A DNA stretch of 64,000 nt, taken from positions 100,685 through 164,684 of the forward strand of contig NZ_ANHX01000022.1 in the NCBI RefSeq assembly GCF_000316035.1, in the 5' to 3' direction. Positions 17,785-26,600 of the stretch are shown piece after piece (within the stretch, counting starts at the first letter, position 1; every line of letters begins with the position of its first letter). The stretch is from Paenibacillus sp. PAMC 26794 (GTDB lineage: Bacteria > Bacillota > Bacilli > Paenibacillales > Paenibacillaceae). Below the pieces are notes generated by a model that ran no database searches, was not told the origin of the DNA, and saw only the letters and a list, made by a program, of their open reading frames with translations. A program made the translations under genes and the position numbers.

Positions 17785-19194
17785 TTAATCGTATGGAACC
17801 ATCGTAATATCCCCATCATGATAATAAAATGAAATTCGACTCACTGGATCTTTAATAAATTTCGTATATCTGCCGATAACTATTTTAGAGCCTCCATAAA
17901 TCATCTTCAGAATATCAATACGAGCCTTACTTGTATCTTCAAGTGCCTTTTCAATTTCAAAGATACGCATTTTCGTTTCTTCACTTATACGAAGAGCAGA
18001 TTTCTGCGTAGCATTCAGCTTGATCCGCATCGACATCTTATCTGGACTTAGTTGTCCAGCGGCAGCTAACTGGTCTAACAATGTCAAAGCCTTCTTTGTC
18101 TTGTCCAAGGAGTCCATCTGTTCTCTGGCTTCCTTACGCAAATCATTCAGTTCGTTACGCAGCTTCGGAAGCACACCAACTTCAATGGAAGTGACCGTGG
18201 ACATGCTGTTGCCCACAACACGCGCCGAGACGTTCTGACCAGCCTGAATCGAGCCACCAACGATAAGACCCTTGGTTCCTGCACAGATGACACCATGGCC
18301 AGCACGAATATTGGAATGCATAATACTTTGAGAAACCAGCACATCTTCACCGGCATCCACGTTGCCTTCTTGAATGAAAGTACATTTAACATTATGGCCT
18401 GCTTGTACCAGTCCTTTGTTATAACCAATAATACCACCGGTAATTTCGATTGAGCCGCCTGCTTCCAGTTCAGCTCCTTCGACACCTCCGACGACCCGAA
18501 TGTCACCTGCTGCTTTTACTTTAAATCCGGTAAGTACATTGCCTCGTATGACAACTGTGCCTACAAAGTCGATATTACCGTTATTGTAGTCAACATCACC
18601 ATTGACTTCATAGACCGGAAACACATTCAGTTTGTTACCGTCCGTTTTGGTAACCAGCCCATCCAGTGCAGCATACATCGCAGAACCATCCGGGTTAATC
18701 ACAACGTTTTTCCCAACTTTAAATCGAACTTCTTTTCCGGGACGATAAGGAATTTCCTCACCCGTTACTGCCCTGCCTGGTATGCCCTCGCCAGGAGCAA
18801 TTCGCTCCGCAATGATCTGACCACTACGAACATTGTTTAGCCGGGTCACTTCTTTGTAATCGACGGTTCCATCTTCCGATTCCAGCGGTCGTCGTTCGTT
18901 CGTATCGTCCATCCCTACCAGGATCTTGATGAATCCATCTGTTCCCTGAATAGGAGCGATACCTTCGGCAATCTTGTATTTATCTTTTAAATAGGTTTCA
19001 GGGTTGCTCACAAAAAGTAATAATGCCTCTCGCGATACACCTTGTTTGATGCCCTTGTTCGCCACAAATTGTTCAAGTTCATCAATCGTGCAGGCAAAGC
19101 CTTCTTCCTCTTTGGAAAATTCAAGGTAGGCTGTGCATTTGTCGTCCGATAAAACAATGTTTAAACATTGTTCCAAAGCATTCCGTTGTGTCAC
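17785..19194 (-). CDS. fapA: FapA (DUF342) family flagellar assembly protein A
   Basis: 469 residues from a GTG at 19192-19194, preceded by GGGGGA nine bases away; an ATG ten codons upstream overlaps that site. The central part (about 190-340) is a run of Gly-rich short strands with hexapeptide-like repeats (GDVDYNNGNIDFVG, GVEGAELEAGGSIEI), typical of the beta-solenoid DUF342/FapA family. A coiled-coil segment follows near residues 340-430. FapA in Vibrio helps polar flagellum placement; the function here is inferred from the family and from its place next to sigD. Confidence 0.85.
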   Translation of the reverse strand: MTQRNALEQCLNIVLSDDKCTAYLEFSKEEEGFACTIDELEQFVANKGIKQGVSREALLLFVSNPETYLKDKYKIAEGIAPIQGTDGFIKILVGMDDTNERRPLESEDGTVDYKEVTRLNNVRSGQIIAERIAPGEGIPGRAVTGEEIPYRPGKEVRFKVGKNVVINPDGSAMYAALDGLVTKTDGNKLNVFPVYEVNGDVDYNNGNIDFVGTVVIRGNVLTGFKVKAAGDIRVVGGVEGAELEAGGSIEITGGIIGYNKGLVQAGHNVKCTFIQEGNVDAGEDVLVSQSIMHSNIRAGHGVICAGTKGLIVGGSIQAGQNVSARVVGNSMSTVTSIEVGVLPKLRNELNDLRKEAREQMDSLDKTKKALTLLDQLAAAGQLSPDKMSMRIKLNATQKSALRISEETKMRIFEIEKALEDTSKARIDILKMIYGGSKIVIGRYTKFIKDPVSRISFYYHDGDITMVPYD

Positions 19195-19256
19195 TCCGGT
19201 TCTTCCCCCTTTTAGACTTTCCACTCCCCAAACTCCAATGATATTACTTCTCTCTA

Positions 19257-20045
19257 TTAATCTTTACGCATCAACAAATCTTTCTGTTTGTCCAACGTGC
19301 CGCGTAATCGTAATATTGCCTTGGAATGTAACTGGGATATACGAGACGGAGAAAGAGACATAACCTCAGCAATTTCACTAAGAGAAAGATCTTCGTAATA
19401 CAAGAGTGAAACAACCGTTCTCTCTTTTACCGTCAACTTGTCAAGCCCTTGCACCAAAGCTTCTTTCAAATAAAACTCGTTCACTTTATAATCCGGATTT
19501 TTGGCTTTCTCATCCACCATCAAAGACAGACGAGTCTCAGACTCTTCCTCACGAATTGGGTCCTCCAGCGAGCAAAGTGACATGACTGCCACTTCCTGAA
19601 GCATATGTTGAAAATCTTTAGTGGATACGTCCAGATATTCGCTCATTTCCTCATCACTAACGGACCTGAGATAACTTTGTTCCAGCTGTTGATAGGCGTC
19701 TTCAATTCGCTTGGCCTTCTCCCGCACAGAACGCGGAACCCAATCACCTTGACGGAGTCCGTCAAGAATGGCTCCGCGGACCCTCCATGATGCATAAGTT
19801 TCAAATTGCAGACCACGTTCATAGTCGAACTTCTCCAATGCATCAATTAACCCCATAACGCCATTGCTCTCCAAGTCATCCTTGGGAACATTTTTGGGCA
19901 AACCAACAGCCAGTCGACCGGATACATAATTTACAATATGAAGATACTTTTCAATCAAAGTTTTCTTGGCTTCAAGATCTCCATGTTCTTTCCACTTTTC
20001 CCACAGATCAGAATGGTTCAAATGTGAAGCTTTACGCTCGTTCAA
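19257..20045 (-). CDS. sigD: RNA polymerase sigma factor SigD (FliA/WhiG family)
   Basis: Flagellar and motility sigma factor, 262 residues, starting at TTG 20043-20045 with GGAGGG upstream. It has sigma region 2 (GVMGLIDALEKFDYERGLQFETYASWRVRG shortened; the FDYERGLQFETYA segment is at about 73-85). Region 3 (VPRSVREKAKRIEDAY) and region 4 with the helix-turn-helix SLSEIAEVMSLSPSRISQLH near the C-terminus follow. It lies late in the fla/che cluster as in B. subtilis, where distance from the promoter limits SigD level. Confidence 0.96.
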   Translation of the reverse strand: MNERKASHLNHSDLWEKWKEHGDLEAKKTLIEKYLHIVNYVSGRLAVGLPKNVPKDDLESNGVMGLIDALEKFDYERGLQFETYASWRVRGAILDGLRQGDWVPRSVREKAKRIEDAYQQLEQSYLRSVSDEEMSEYLDVSTKDFQHMLQEVAVMSLCSLEDPIREEESETRLSLMVDEKAKNPDYKVNEFYLKEALVQGLDKLTVKERTVVSLLYYEDLSLSEIAEVMSLSPSRISQLHSKAILRLRGTLDKQKDLLMRKD

Positions 20046-20060
20046 TTGCTTTCACCCTCC

Positions 20061-20504
20061 TTATTTGTCTGTCAGGTGACGAACGGCCTGCGCCAATTCC
20101 TCCGGATCCTTGGTCCGGACAAGTTTAGGCGGATCCAAAGGGGCGAATCCCGTTGGAGCTTTCGTCTCAGATGGCGGAAGATCGTCCCCAGATGAAGCGT
20201 TCTGTCCACTCTTGAGCAAATCATTCAGCTCTTGTCCATCGTCTTCGATTTTAATGTCCACCTGTGAACCTCTTTGATCTTGAGCACTTGGTGAATCATA
20301 ACCATACCCATTTCCCTCGATTTGAGGGTTCAGCAGCAATCCCAATCCCCAGCGTAAACCATATGCAAGGACAAACCAGGCTACGAATCCGATCAATCCG
20401 CGAATTAAACTGGTCATCAGCACATTGCTGCTGTATGCTACAAAAAAAGTAAGAATAAACCCAACGATGCCTGCTCCAAGATTAATGCGGTAGTTTCCTA
20501 TCAT
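20061..20504 (-). CDS. Hypothetical membrane protein between cheD and sigD
   Basis: 147 residues with two or three hydrophobic segments in the first 60 residues (GAGIVGFILTFFVAY and LIRGLIGFVAWFVLAYGL). An acidic, Pro-rich cytosolic tail ends in DPEELAQAVRHLTDK. No family is recognised. B. subtilis has no gene at this place, so it is an addition within the cluster. It starts five bases after cheD and ends 15 bases before sigD, so co-expression is near certain. Confidence 0.7.
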   Translation of the reverse strand: MIGNYRINLGAGIVGFILTFFVAYSSNVLMTSLIRGLIGFVAWFVLAYGLRWGLGLLLNPQIEGNGYGYDSPSAQDQRGSQVDIKIEDDGQELNDLLKSGQNASSGDDLPPSETKAPTGFAPLDPPKLVRTKDPEELAQAVRHLTDK

Positions 20505-20508
20505 AGTC

Positions 20509-21006
20509 TTATAGTTCCTTTACACCCATTTGTACGCTTCGAATAGTCAAAAGTCCAGTTTCACAATCCATCTCAATCGTTCGTCCATAATTCCCACCCG
20601 TATCTTCTGCTAGAAGAGGGATATTGAGTTTTTGAAGCCACTCTCGACAAGAATCTGCATTCCTTGGTCCAATGCGCATTGTATCTCCAGCGCCAGCAAA
20701 GGCAAACATCTGAGAGCCTCCGGCCATTTTAGACACAATACGTGAGTGAGAAGCGCCCAGTTTTATCATCTTTTCCAAAAGCTCAGGCAACGCCGTATCC
20801 GCATATTTCGCAGTGTTCAGTTTCCCTTCACGGGCGATCTCTGAAGTAGGAAGCATGACATGCGCCATTCCAGCCAGCTTCAAATGTGGGTCATACATTG
20901 TTAATCCCACACACGAACCCAAGCCAGTCGTACGGATTACACCAGGAAGATGAGCGATGTTTAAATCCGCCATACCGACTTTAACGACGCTTTTGTCCTC
21001 AATCAT
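20509..21006 (-). CDS. cheD: Chemoreceptor glutamine deamidase CheD
   Basis: Deamidates Gln residues of chemoreceptors and, when bound, stimulates CheC. It is 165 residues long with the catalytic TGLGSCVGL segment (Cys32) and His49 in AGMAHVMLP. The C-terminal TGGNYGRTIEMD motif also fits. It overlaps the end of cheC by eight bases, in keeping with the CheC-CheD complex. Confidence 0.96.
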   Translation of the reverse strand: MIEDKSVVKVGMADLNIAHLPGVIRTTGLGSCVGLTMYDPHLKLAGMAHVMLPTSEIAREGKLNTAKYADTALPELLEKMIKLGASHSRIVSKMAGGSQMFAFAGAGDTMRIGPRNADSCREWLQKLNIPLLAEDTGGNYGRTIEMDCETGLLTIRSVQMGVKEL

Positions 21007-21625
21007 GGCTCAGTGGCACCCCTAGCGATTCAAATATCTTTGCAAAGGATGGTGGATCCGGAATGAGGAAAAACTGACCCTCAACTTGATCTTCACCTTC
21101 AAAGAAAGATGTGTCAATCAACAATGCACTGTCACCCATCTCGCCAAATTGCAGCAAGCCATAACTTAGAATGGCACCTGCCATGTCGATGGCAAGTCCA
21201 GGGACAGTTGGATACATAGACAACTTCGTGAAATCTGCCAAAGAAGAAAGATAGGATCCAGCCAAAATATTTCCAATCTCGGAAAGCGCTGATTGTTCCA
21301 TATCTGTAAAAGCGAGTCCTTCTTTCAGATCAAACCCGGCAAGTCTATTCAACAACATTTTAGCAGCCTCTGGTGTCATCATAAAGAAAAGATTTCCCGG
21401 TGCTTCGCCTTCTACACGAAGAAACACGGTAACCACGATGCGTTCACCTCCGCCCACTTTTTCGGCAACTTCTTCAAAAGGGAGCATTTGTACTGTAGGT
21501 ACACCCATGTCAATCGGTCTGTTGAGGAGTTGAGACAACGCCGTTGCGGCGTTGCCTGCTCCAATGTTACCGACCTCTTTGAGCACATCCATCTGGAATA
21601 CCTCAAATCGGTTGAACATCTCCAC
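20999..21625 (-). CDS. cheC: CheY-P phosphatase CheC
   Basis: 208 residues with two copies of the CheC phosphatase motif, MDVLKEVGNIGAGNAATAL and QSALSEIGNILAGSYLSSL (Glu and Asn of ExxN in each). The preferred start is a GTG at 21623-21625, eight bases after GAGGG; an ATG two codons later is also possible. CheC removes phosphate from CheY-P and works with CheD in the Bacillus-type adaptation system. Confidence 0.94.
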   Translation of the reverse strand: MEMFNRFEVFQMDVLKEVGNIGAGNAATALSQLLNRPIDMGVPTVQMLPFEEVAEKVGGGERIVVTVFLRVEGEAPGNLFFMMTPEAAKMLLNRLAGFDLKEGLAFTDMEQSALSEIGNILAGSYLSSLADFTKLSMYPTVPGLAIDMAGAILSYGLLQFGEMGDSALLIDTSFFEGEDQVEGQFFLIPDPPSFAKIFESLGVPLSHD

Positions 21626-21629
21626 GGTA

Positions 21630-22091
21630 CTAGCCCTCAACACTTTCCAGCTGTACAATCTCGCTTTTATTTAATACTTCGTTTAGGTTGAGCATAATCA
21701 ACAAGCGTGAATTCTCCAATTTAGCAACACCTCGCAGGTATCTCGCTTTGACGCCGCCAACCACTTCTGGTGGGCTATCGATCGCACTGCTCTTGATATC
21801 AATAACATCATTAGCAGAATCTACGATAAAGCCAACTTGCATGTCGTCTACACCTACGATAACAATACGAGTCTGATCCGTGTATTCCGTTTCCGGAAGG
21901 GAGAAACGACCGCGTAGATCAATGACCGGAATTACAACACCGCGTAGATTAATAACTCCTTTTACAAAGGAAAGTGTCTTGGGAACACGGGTAATTGGCA
22001 TCATTCGCTCAATCGTCTGAACCTTGTCTACCTCAATACCATACTCTTCGGAACCCAATTTAAAGACGATGACTTTCAACTCTTCTTCCAT
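21630..22091 (-). CDS. cheW: Chemotaxis coupling protein CheW
   Basis: 153-residue single CheW domain linking receptors to CheA. It has the IERMMPITRVPKTLSFVKG block and NLRGVVIPVIDLRGRF. It sits between cheA and cheC in the standard order. Confidence 0.96.
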   Translation of the reverse strand: MEEELKVIVFKLGSEEYGIEVDKVQTIERMMPITRVPKTLSFVKGVINLRGVVIPVIDLRGRFSLPETEYTDQTRIVIVGVDDMQVGFIVDSANDVIDIKSSAIDSPPEVVGGVKARYLRGVAKLENSRLLIMLNLNEVLNKSEIVQLESVEG

Positions 22092-22132
22092 GTAAAAAAC
22101 CTCCCTATTAAATGTAAGACTTAGCTCTATGC

Positions 22133-24205
22133 TTATTTAATAAATGCATTAGGATCAAGAATCAGGGCTACTTGTCCATCTCCGAGAATGGTTGCTCCAG
22201 AGATTCCTTCAATAGCGGGAAGATAGGTTCCCATTGATTTGAGAACAATCTCACTTTGTCCAATAAATTCTTCAACAGCTACGGCTGCAAGACGGTCGCC
22301 TTTGCGAATCACAACTATTTCTGTTTCTTGCTCATCAGCGTCATTGAAATCCGGAACGGAGAAAACTTCGCTCAAAGACAAGTACGGAATCAGTGACTCA
22401 CGGAACGTGATCATTTTATTGCCGTGAATATTACGAACTTGCTCACGTTGTACAATGGCCGTCTCTACAATGGAGGACAACGGAACAGCGTATTTCTCTG
22501 AACCAAGTCGTACAAGCATTGCAGCAATAATGGATAGAGTCAACGGAAGCTGAACAGAGAAGTTTGTGCCTTTGCCTGGAGTTGAATGAATCGTTACATT
22601 ACCGCCAAGCGAAGTGATCTTCGATTTTACTACATCCAAGCCAACGCCTCGGCCAGAGATATCCGAGATAATATCAGCAGTACTAAAACCAGGTGCGAAC
22701 AACAGTTGATTCACTTCATCGTCACTCATCTTGGCACCTTGTTCTTCGGTTACAACACCACGTTTGATCGCGGTTTTCAAAAGCTTGTCGCGATAGATAC
22801 CTTTACCATCATCTTCAATCTCGATAAATACGTGATTTCCACTGTGGAAGGCGCGCAGGTTTACTGTACCCATCTCTGGTTTACCTGCAGCTACACGCTC
22901 TGCAATGGATTCCACACCATGGTCAACCGCGTTACGCAGTAAATGCACAAGCGGATCACCAATCTCATCAATTACCGTACGATCCAGTTCCGTCTCAGCA
23001 CCTGTAATCACCAGATCGATTTTTTTATCAAGTGTCTTAGCCAAATCACGGATCATACGCGGGAATCGATTAAATACGGTATCTACCGGAACCATACGCA
23101 ATTTCAGTACAATATTTTGCAAATCTGTGCTAACTCGACTTAAATGAGCTACTGTATCGGATAAATCATTGTTGCCTGTTTCACTGGCCAGTTGTTCCAG
23201 ACGTGAACGGTCAATCAACAATTCACTGAACAGGTTCATCAATACGTCGAGACGTTCAATATCCACACGAATGGTACGTGAAGGTGCAGCAGCTTGCTTC
23301 GGTGCAACTGTTTTAGCTGGTGCCGTTGTCGCTTCTTCTTTGGGTACAGAATTCTTATCCGGCGAAGCAACCACAGCTACAGCTGTTGGTGCGGGTGGCG
23401 CTTCAACTGTAGCTGCTACCTGATTGGCCATCTGCTGAAGAGTCTCCTGATCCAGTTGAATGAGCTTCGCACTTTCAATTTCAGAGATACTCATGATGCC
23501 TTCTTCCAGTTCGTGCGCCTCTTTAGTTGTTATGTAATACAACGAGAAACTGCGCTCAAACTTCTCCTGCTCAATATCCTGAACGGATGGGTAAGCCTTA
23601 ACGACTTCACCTGAACGTTCCAGCATATCAAAGACCATATAAGCCCGTACACCTTTTAACTGGCTATGCTCGCTAACAAGCACATCCACGTAGAACACAC
23701 GATGACCTTCGGCGATCGACTGATCCAGCACTGAATATTGGAATTCATCCAGCTCCACAGCCGAAGAGATTGAAGCGTTAGCCGGCTTGTTTGTTTCTGT
23801 AGCAGGTCCATTTCCGTTTGTCATTTCACCATTTTCAATTGCTTGAAGTGAAGCTACGATTGACGACACATCTGCTTTACCTTTTCCACCTTCGGTAATA
23901 TCCTGAACCATGGTTTCCAAAGCGTCCAGACTCTTGAACATGGTATCAAAAATGTAATCCTGCATTTTCAACTTCTCATTACGAACCAGATCCAATACAT
24001 TTTCCATTTTATGTGTCAGTGATGCCAAATCTTCAAAGCCCATAGTTGCTGCCATACCCTTCAAGGTATGAGCAGAGCGGAATATAACCTGAACTATACC
24101 CAGGTCTTCCGGATTGCCTTCAAGTTGAAGCATGTTTTCGTTAAGCGATTGCAGATGATCATTAGACTCATCAATAAACATGGATAAATATTGGTTCATG
24201 TCCAT
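22133..24205 (-). CDS. cheA: Chemotaxis histidine kinase CheA
   Basis: 690-residue soluble kinase. The P1 domain carries the phosphorylated His46 (RSAHTLKGMAATMG). A P2 CheY/CheB-binding domain lies at about 155-265, then an Ala/Pro/Thr-rich linker. The P3 dimerisation domain follows (LDVLMNLFSELLIDRSRL). The P4 kinase domain has the N box (LLRNAVDHGVE) and the Gly-rich boxes (EDDGKGI, GRGVGLDVVKS), and the C-terminal P5 is a CheW-like domain. It is preceded by GGAGGTG. Confidence 0.98.
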   Translation of the reverse strand: MDMNQYLSMFIDESNDHLQSLNENMLQLEGNPEDLGIVQVIFRSAHTLKGMAATMGFEDLASLTHKMENVLDLVRNEKLKMQDYIFDTMFKSLDALETMVQDITEGGKGKADVSSIVASLQAIENGEMTNGNGPATETNKPANASISSAVELDEFQYSVLDQSIAEGHRVFYVDVLVSEHSQLKGVRAYMVFDMLERSGEVVKAYPSVQDIEQEKFERSFSLYYITTKEAHELEEGIMSISEIESAKLIQLDQETLQQMANQVAATVEAPPAPTAVAVVASPDKNSVPKEEATTAPAKTVAPKQAAAPSRTIRVDIERLDVLMNLFSELLIDRSRLEQLASETGNNDLSDTVAHLSRVSTDLQNIVLKLRMVPVDTVFNRFPRMIRDLAKTLDKKIDLVITGAETELDRTVIDEIGDPLVHLLRNAVDHGVESIAERVAAGKPEMGTVNLRAFHSGNHVFIEIEDDGKGIYRDKLLKTAIKRGVVTEEQGAKMSDDEVNQLLFAPGFSTADIISDISGRGVGLDVVKSKITSLGGNVTIHSTPGKGTNFSVQLPLTLSIIAAMLVRLGSEKYAVPLSSIVETAIVQREQVRNIHGNKMITFRESLIPYLSLSEVFSVPDFNDADEQETEIVVIRKGDRLAAVAVEEFIGQSEIVLKSMGTYLPAIEGISGATILGDGQVALILDPNAFIK

Positions 24206-24237
24206 TGTGAGGCACCTCCTCCGTGAGTTACACTCCG

Positions 24238-25680
24238 TTATTTCACTGCTTGAACAAGTTTAGACGCAATCTCCTGCAATGGCAGAAGATGACGAACGCA
24301 TTGCAGCTCTACAGCAGAACGCGGCATACCATATACAACACATGTTTCTTCATTCTCGGCAAAGGTTGATGTAACTCCAGCTTCGTATAATCTCTTCATC
24401 ATACGTGCTCCATCACTTCCCATTCCCGTCAGCAAAACAAGATGCCTTTGTAAAGATGTAAACGGCAGAAGTGACTCAAACATCGTATCCACTGAAGGTC
24501 TATGGCCATTCACTGGTTGATCTTCAGTCAGCTTCACGATAAACTTCCCGTCTGCTGTTTTGTTAACTTTCACATGGAATCCGCCGGGTGCTATATAGGC
24601 GGTTCCTTTTTTCAGAACCATGCCTTCTTCAGCTTCAACCACATGCAGTGGACTGAATGTATTCAATCGTTGAGCCAGAGAACGTGTGAAATTGGGCGGC
24701 ATATGCTGCACAATAATGACCGGTGCAGGCAAATCAGCAGGCAACTGCTCAAGCAATGTCTTGAGAGCCCTCGGTCCACCCGTAGAACAACCTATTGCCA
24801 CAAGTTTGTTGAATGGTCCTTCCAGCCCCCCTCCACCTTTGGGAACAGGATTAGGCTTGATTACATCCTTGGCTTTTGCAGAGGCAGAGGTTGCCGCTAT
24901 TTGATCAGCTGCCACTCTAGCTGCATTAGGTAGTCGAACTTCCTTTGGAGTCTGTACTGGATTAGCTGACCTCACTGCTTTTTCTGCCTTCGTCTCCGAA
25001 TTACGCTCAGCCTTTGGCAAAGGCTCCGGTTTATTCTCTACGCGACCTGGTTTTGAAGGTGACAATGGTTCAATTGGTTTCTTTGCTTTGGCCTGAAAGG
25101 CTTCAGTCCGCTCTCGAAGAGAACGTTGACTCGTCTCGACAGGTTCGATCGTTTTTTTCACAGGCTCCGCTCGATCCCTGGCCGGCATTTCTTTCTGCAC
25201 TGGCTGAGTTGGGGGAACAACTGCTCCTCGCAACATGTCTCTATTTTTCATGGATAACTCACGATCAGCTTTTCTTTTGATCTCATTCATCGCAGCACGC
25301 ATGCGCTCAACCAAGGCTTTACCAACTTGAGCAATATCCTGGTCATGTGAAATAGATGGTTTGCGAATGAAGTCAAATGCCCCGGCTTCAAGCGCCATAA
25401 TGGTTTCTTTCATGCCTTGTTCATTGATACCAGAGAGCATAATCACAGGAACGAAGGATTCCTTCATAATTGATTTTAATGCATCCAACCCATTCATTTC
25501 GGGCATCTCAACGTCCATTGTAATAATATCGGGTTTCAATTCTAGTGATTTTTGAATCGCTTCTCTACCGTTTGATGCCGTTGCCGTAACCTTGAATTCC
25601 GAATCCGCTTGGATCAAATCCGTAACAATCTTACGCATAAAAGCGGAATCATCGACAACCAATACTTGATACGCCGCCAT
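24238..25680 (-). CDS. cheB: Protein-glutamate methylesterase CheB
   Basis: 480 residues, about 120 more than usual. The response-regulator domain has Asp10-Asp11 and the phosphorylation site Asp56. The C-terminal methylesterase domain has the GCSTGGPRALK serine motif, VQHMPPNFT histidine and GMGSDGARM aspartate. The extra length is a charged Lys/Pro/Ala-rich linker at about residues 150-285. It demethylates receptors and lies between flhG and cheA as in B. subtilis. Confidence 0.97.
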   Translation of the reverse strand: MAAYQVLVVDDSAFMRKIVTDLIQADSEFKVTATASNGREAIQKSLELKPDIITMDVEMPEMNGLDALKSIMKESFVPVIMLSGINEQGMKETIMALEAGAFDFIRKPSISHDQDIAQVGKALVERMRAAMNEIKRKADRELSMKNRDMLRGAVVPPTQPVQKEMPARDRAEPVKKTIEPVETSQRSLRERTEAFQAKAKKPIEPLSPSKPGRVENKPEPLPKAERNSETKAEKAVRSANPVQTPKEVRLPNAARVAADQIAATSASAKAKDVIKPNPVPKGGGGLEGPFNKLVAIGCSTGGPRALKTLLEQLPADLPAPVIIVQHMPPNFTRSLAQRLNTFSPLHVVEAEEGMVLKKGTAYIAPGGFHVKVNKTADGKFIVKLTEDQPVNGHRPSVDTMFESLLPFTSLQRHLVLLTGMGSDGARMMKRLYEAGVTSTFAENEETCVVYGMPRSAVELQCVRHLLPLQEIASKLVQAVK

Positions 25681-25712
25681 GTTGTGTCACCCCTGTTTCC
25701 TTTATTCAGAAA

Positions 25713-26600
25713 TCATGTTGTCCGTTTAAGCCACTTATTCATAAATCCCCTGATTCCTGTCAAGGTTCCGGATCCCGGAGTTGCAGGTACAGCCAGATAA
25801 CGAAGAGCAAGTTTCTCTATATCTTTGGAGGCTTTGGCATTCGGATAAGCCAGACTATAGGGCATTTGCCTTTTAACCGCCTTGACTACCTGGGCGTCTT
25901 CTGAAATATACCCAAGCAGCGGAATATCCGTCTGCAAAAACCGCCTCGCCACTCCAGCTATTTTTTCTGCCACCCGTTCCGCTTCTCGTTCGTCTTCCAC
26001 CCGGTTAACGATCATCCGAAAGGGCGTAGCATTTTCCTGGCCGTGCATAACTTTGACTAAAGCATAAGCATCGGTTATTGAAGTCGGTTCAGGTGTGGTT
26101 ATAATCAGGCATTCATCGGCAGCACCGATGAACTTCATATTCTCTCTGGAGAGTCCTGCCCCAGTGTCAAAGATGACATAATCCATCTCCTGGGCAATAT
26201 CCTCGACTTGACTGGCGAAGAACTCCAGATCACGATCAGACAATGAGAACAACTCTTTCATGCCCGATCCTCCAGCAATGTAAGGCAAGCCACTGGCACC
26301 CAGTTGTATGATTTCCCTTATGGATTTTTGTCGGTACAACAGGTGGTAAAGATTATAGGAAGAAGACGTACCCATAAGAACATCAATATTAGCCATTCCA
26401 ATATCGGCATCAAATACAAGTACCTTTTGCCCCAAAGCCTGCAATGCCAAGGCAAAGTTCAGTGTGAAATTGGATTTACCAACACCTCCCTTACCACTGG
26501 CCACAGTAATGATTTTCGAGGATCGAATATCTCGCTCAATGCCTTCCAATTCCAATGGCGCGGAGACCATACTTCGAAGTGCAGCTGCCTGATCCTTCAT
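25713..26600 (-). CDS. flhG: MinD-like ATPase FlhG (YlxH)
   Basis: Controls flagellar number and placement together with FlhF. The chosen ATG at 26598-26600 overlaps the flhF stop as ATGA and gives 295 residues; GGGAG is ten bases upstream. An ATG three codons earlier abuts that site. The deviant Walker A ASGKGGVGKSN, VFDADIGMANIDVLMG and the DTGAGLSRE switch are visible. The C-terminal tail has a basic, possibly membrane-binding helix. Confidence 0.95.
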   Translation of the reverse strand: MKDQAAALRSMVSAPLELEGIERDIRSSKIITVASGKGGVGKSNFTLNFALALQALGQKVLVFDADIGMANIDVLMGTSSSYNLYHLLYRQKSIREIIQLGASGLPYIAGGSGMKELFSLSDRDLEFFASQVEDIAQEMDYVIFDTGAGLSRENMKFIGAADECLIITTPEPTSITDAYALVKVMHGQENATPFRMIVNRVEDEREAERVAEKIAGVARRFLQTDIPLLGYISEDAQVVKAVKRQMPYSLAYPNAKASKDIEKLALRYLAVPATPGSGTLTGIRGFMNKWLKRTT

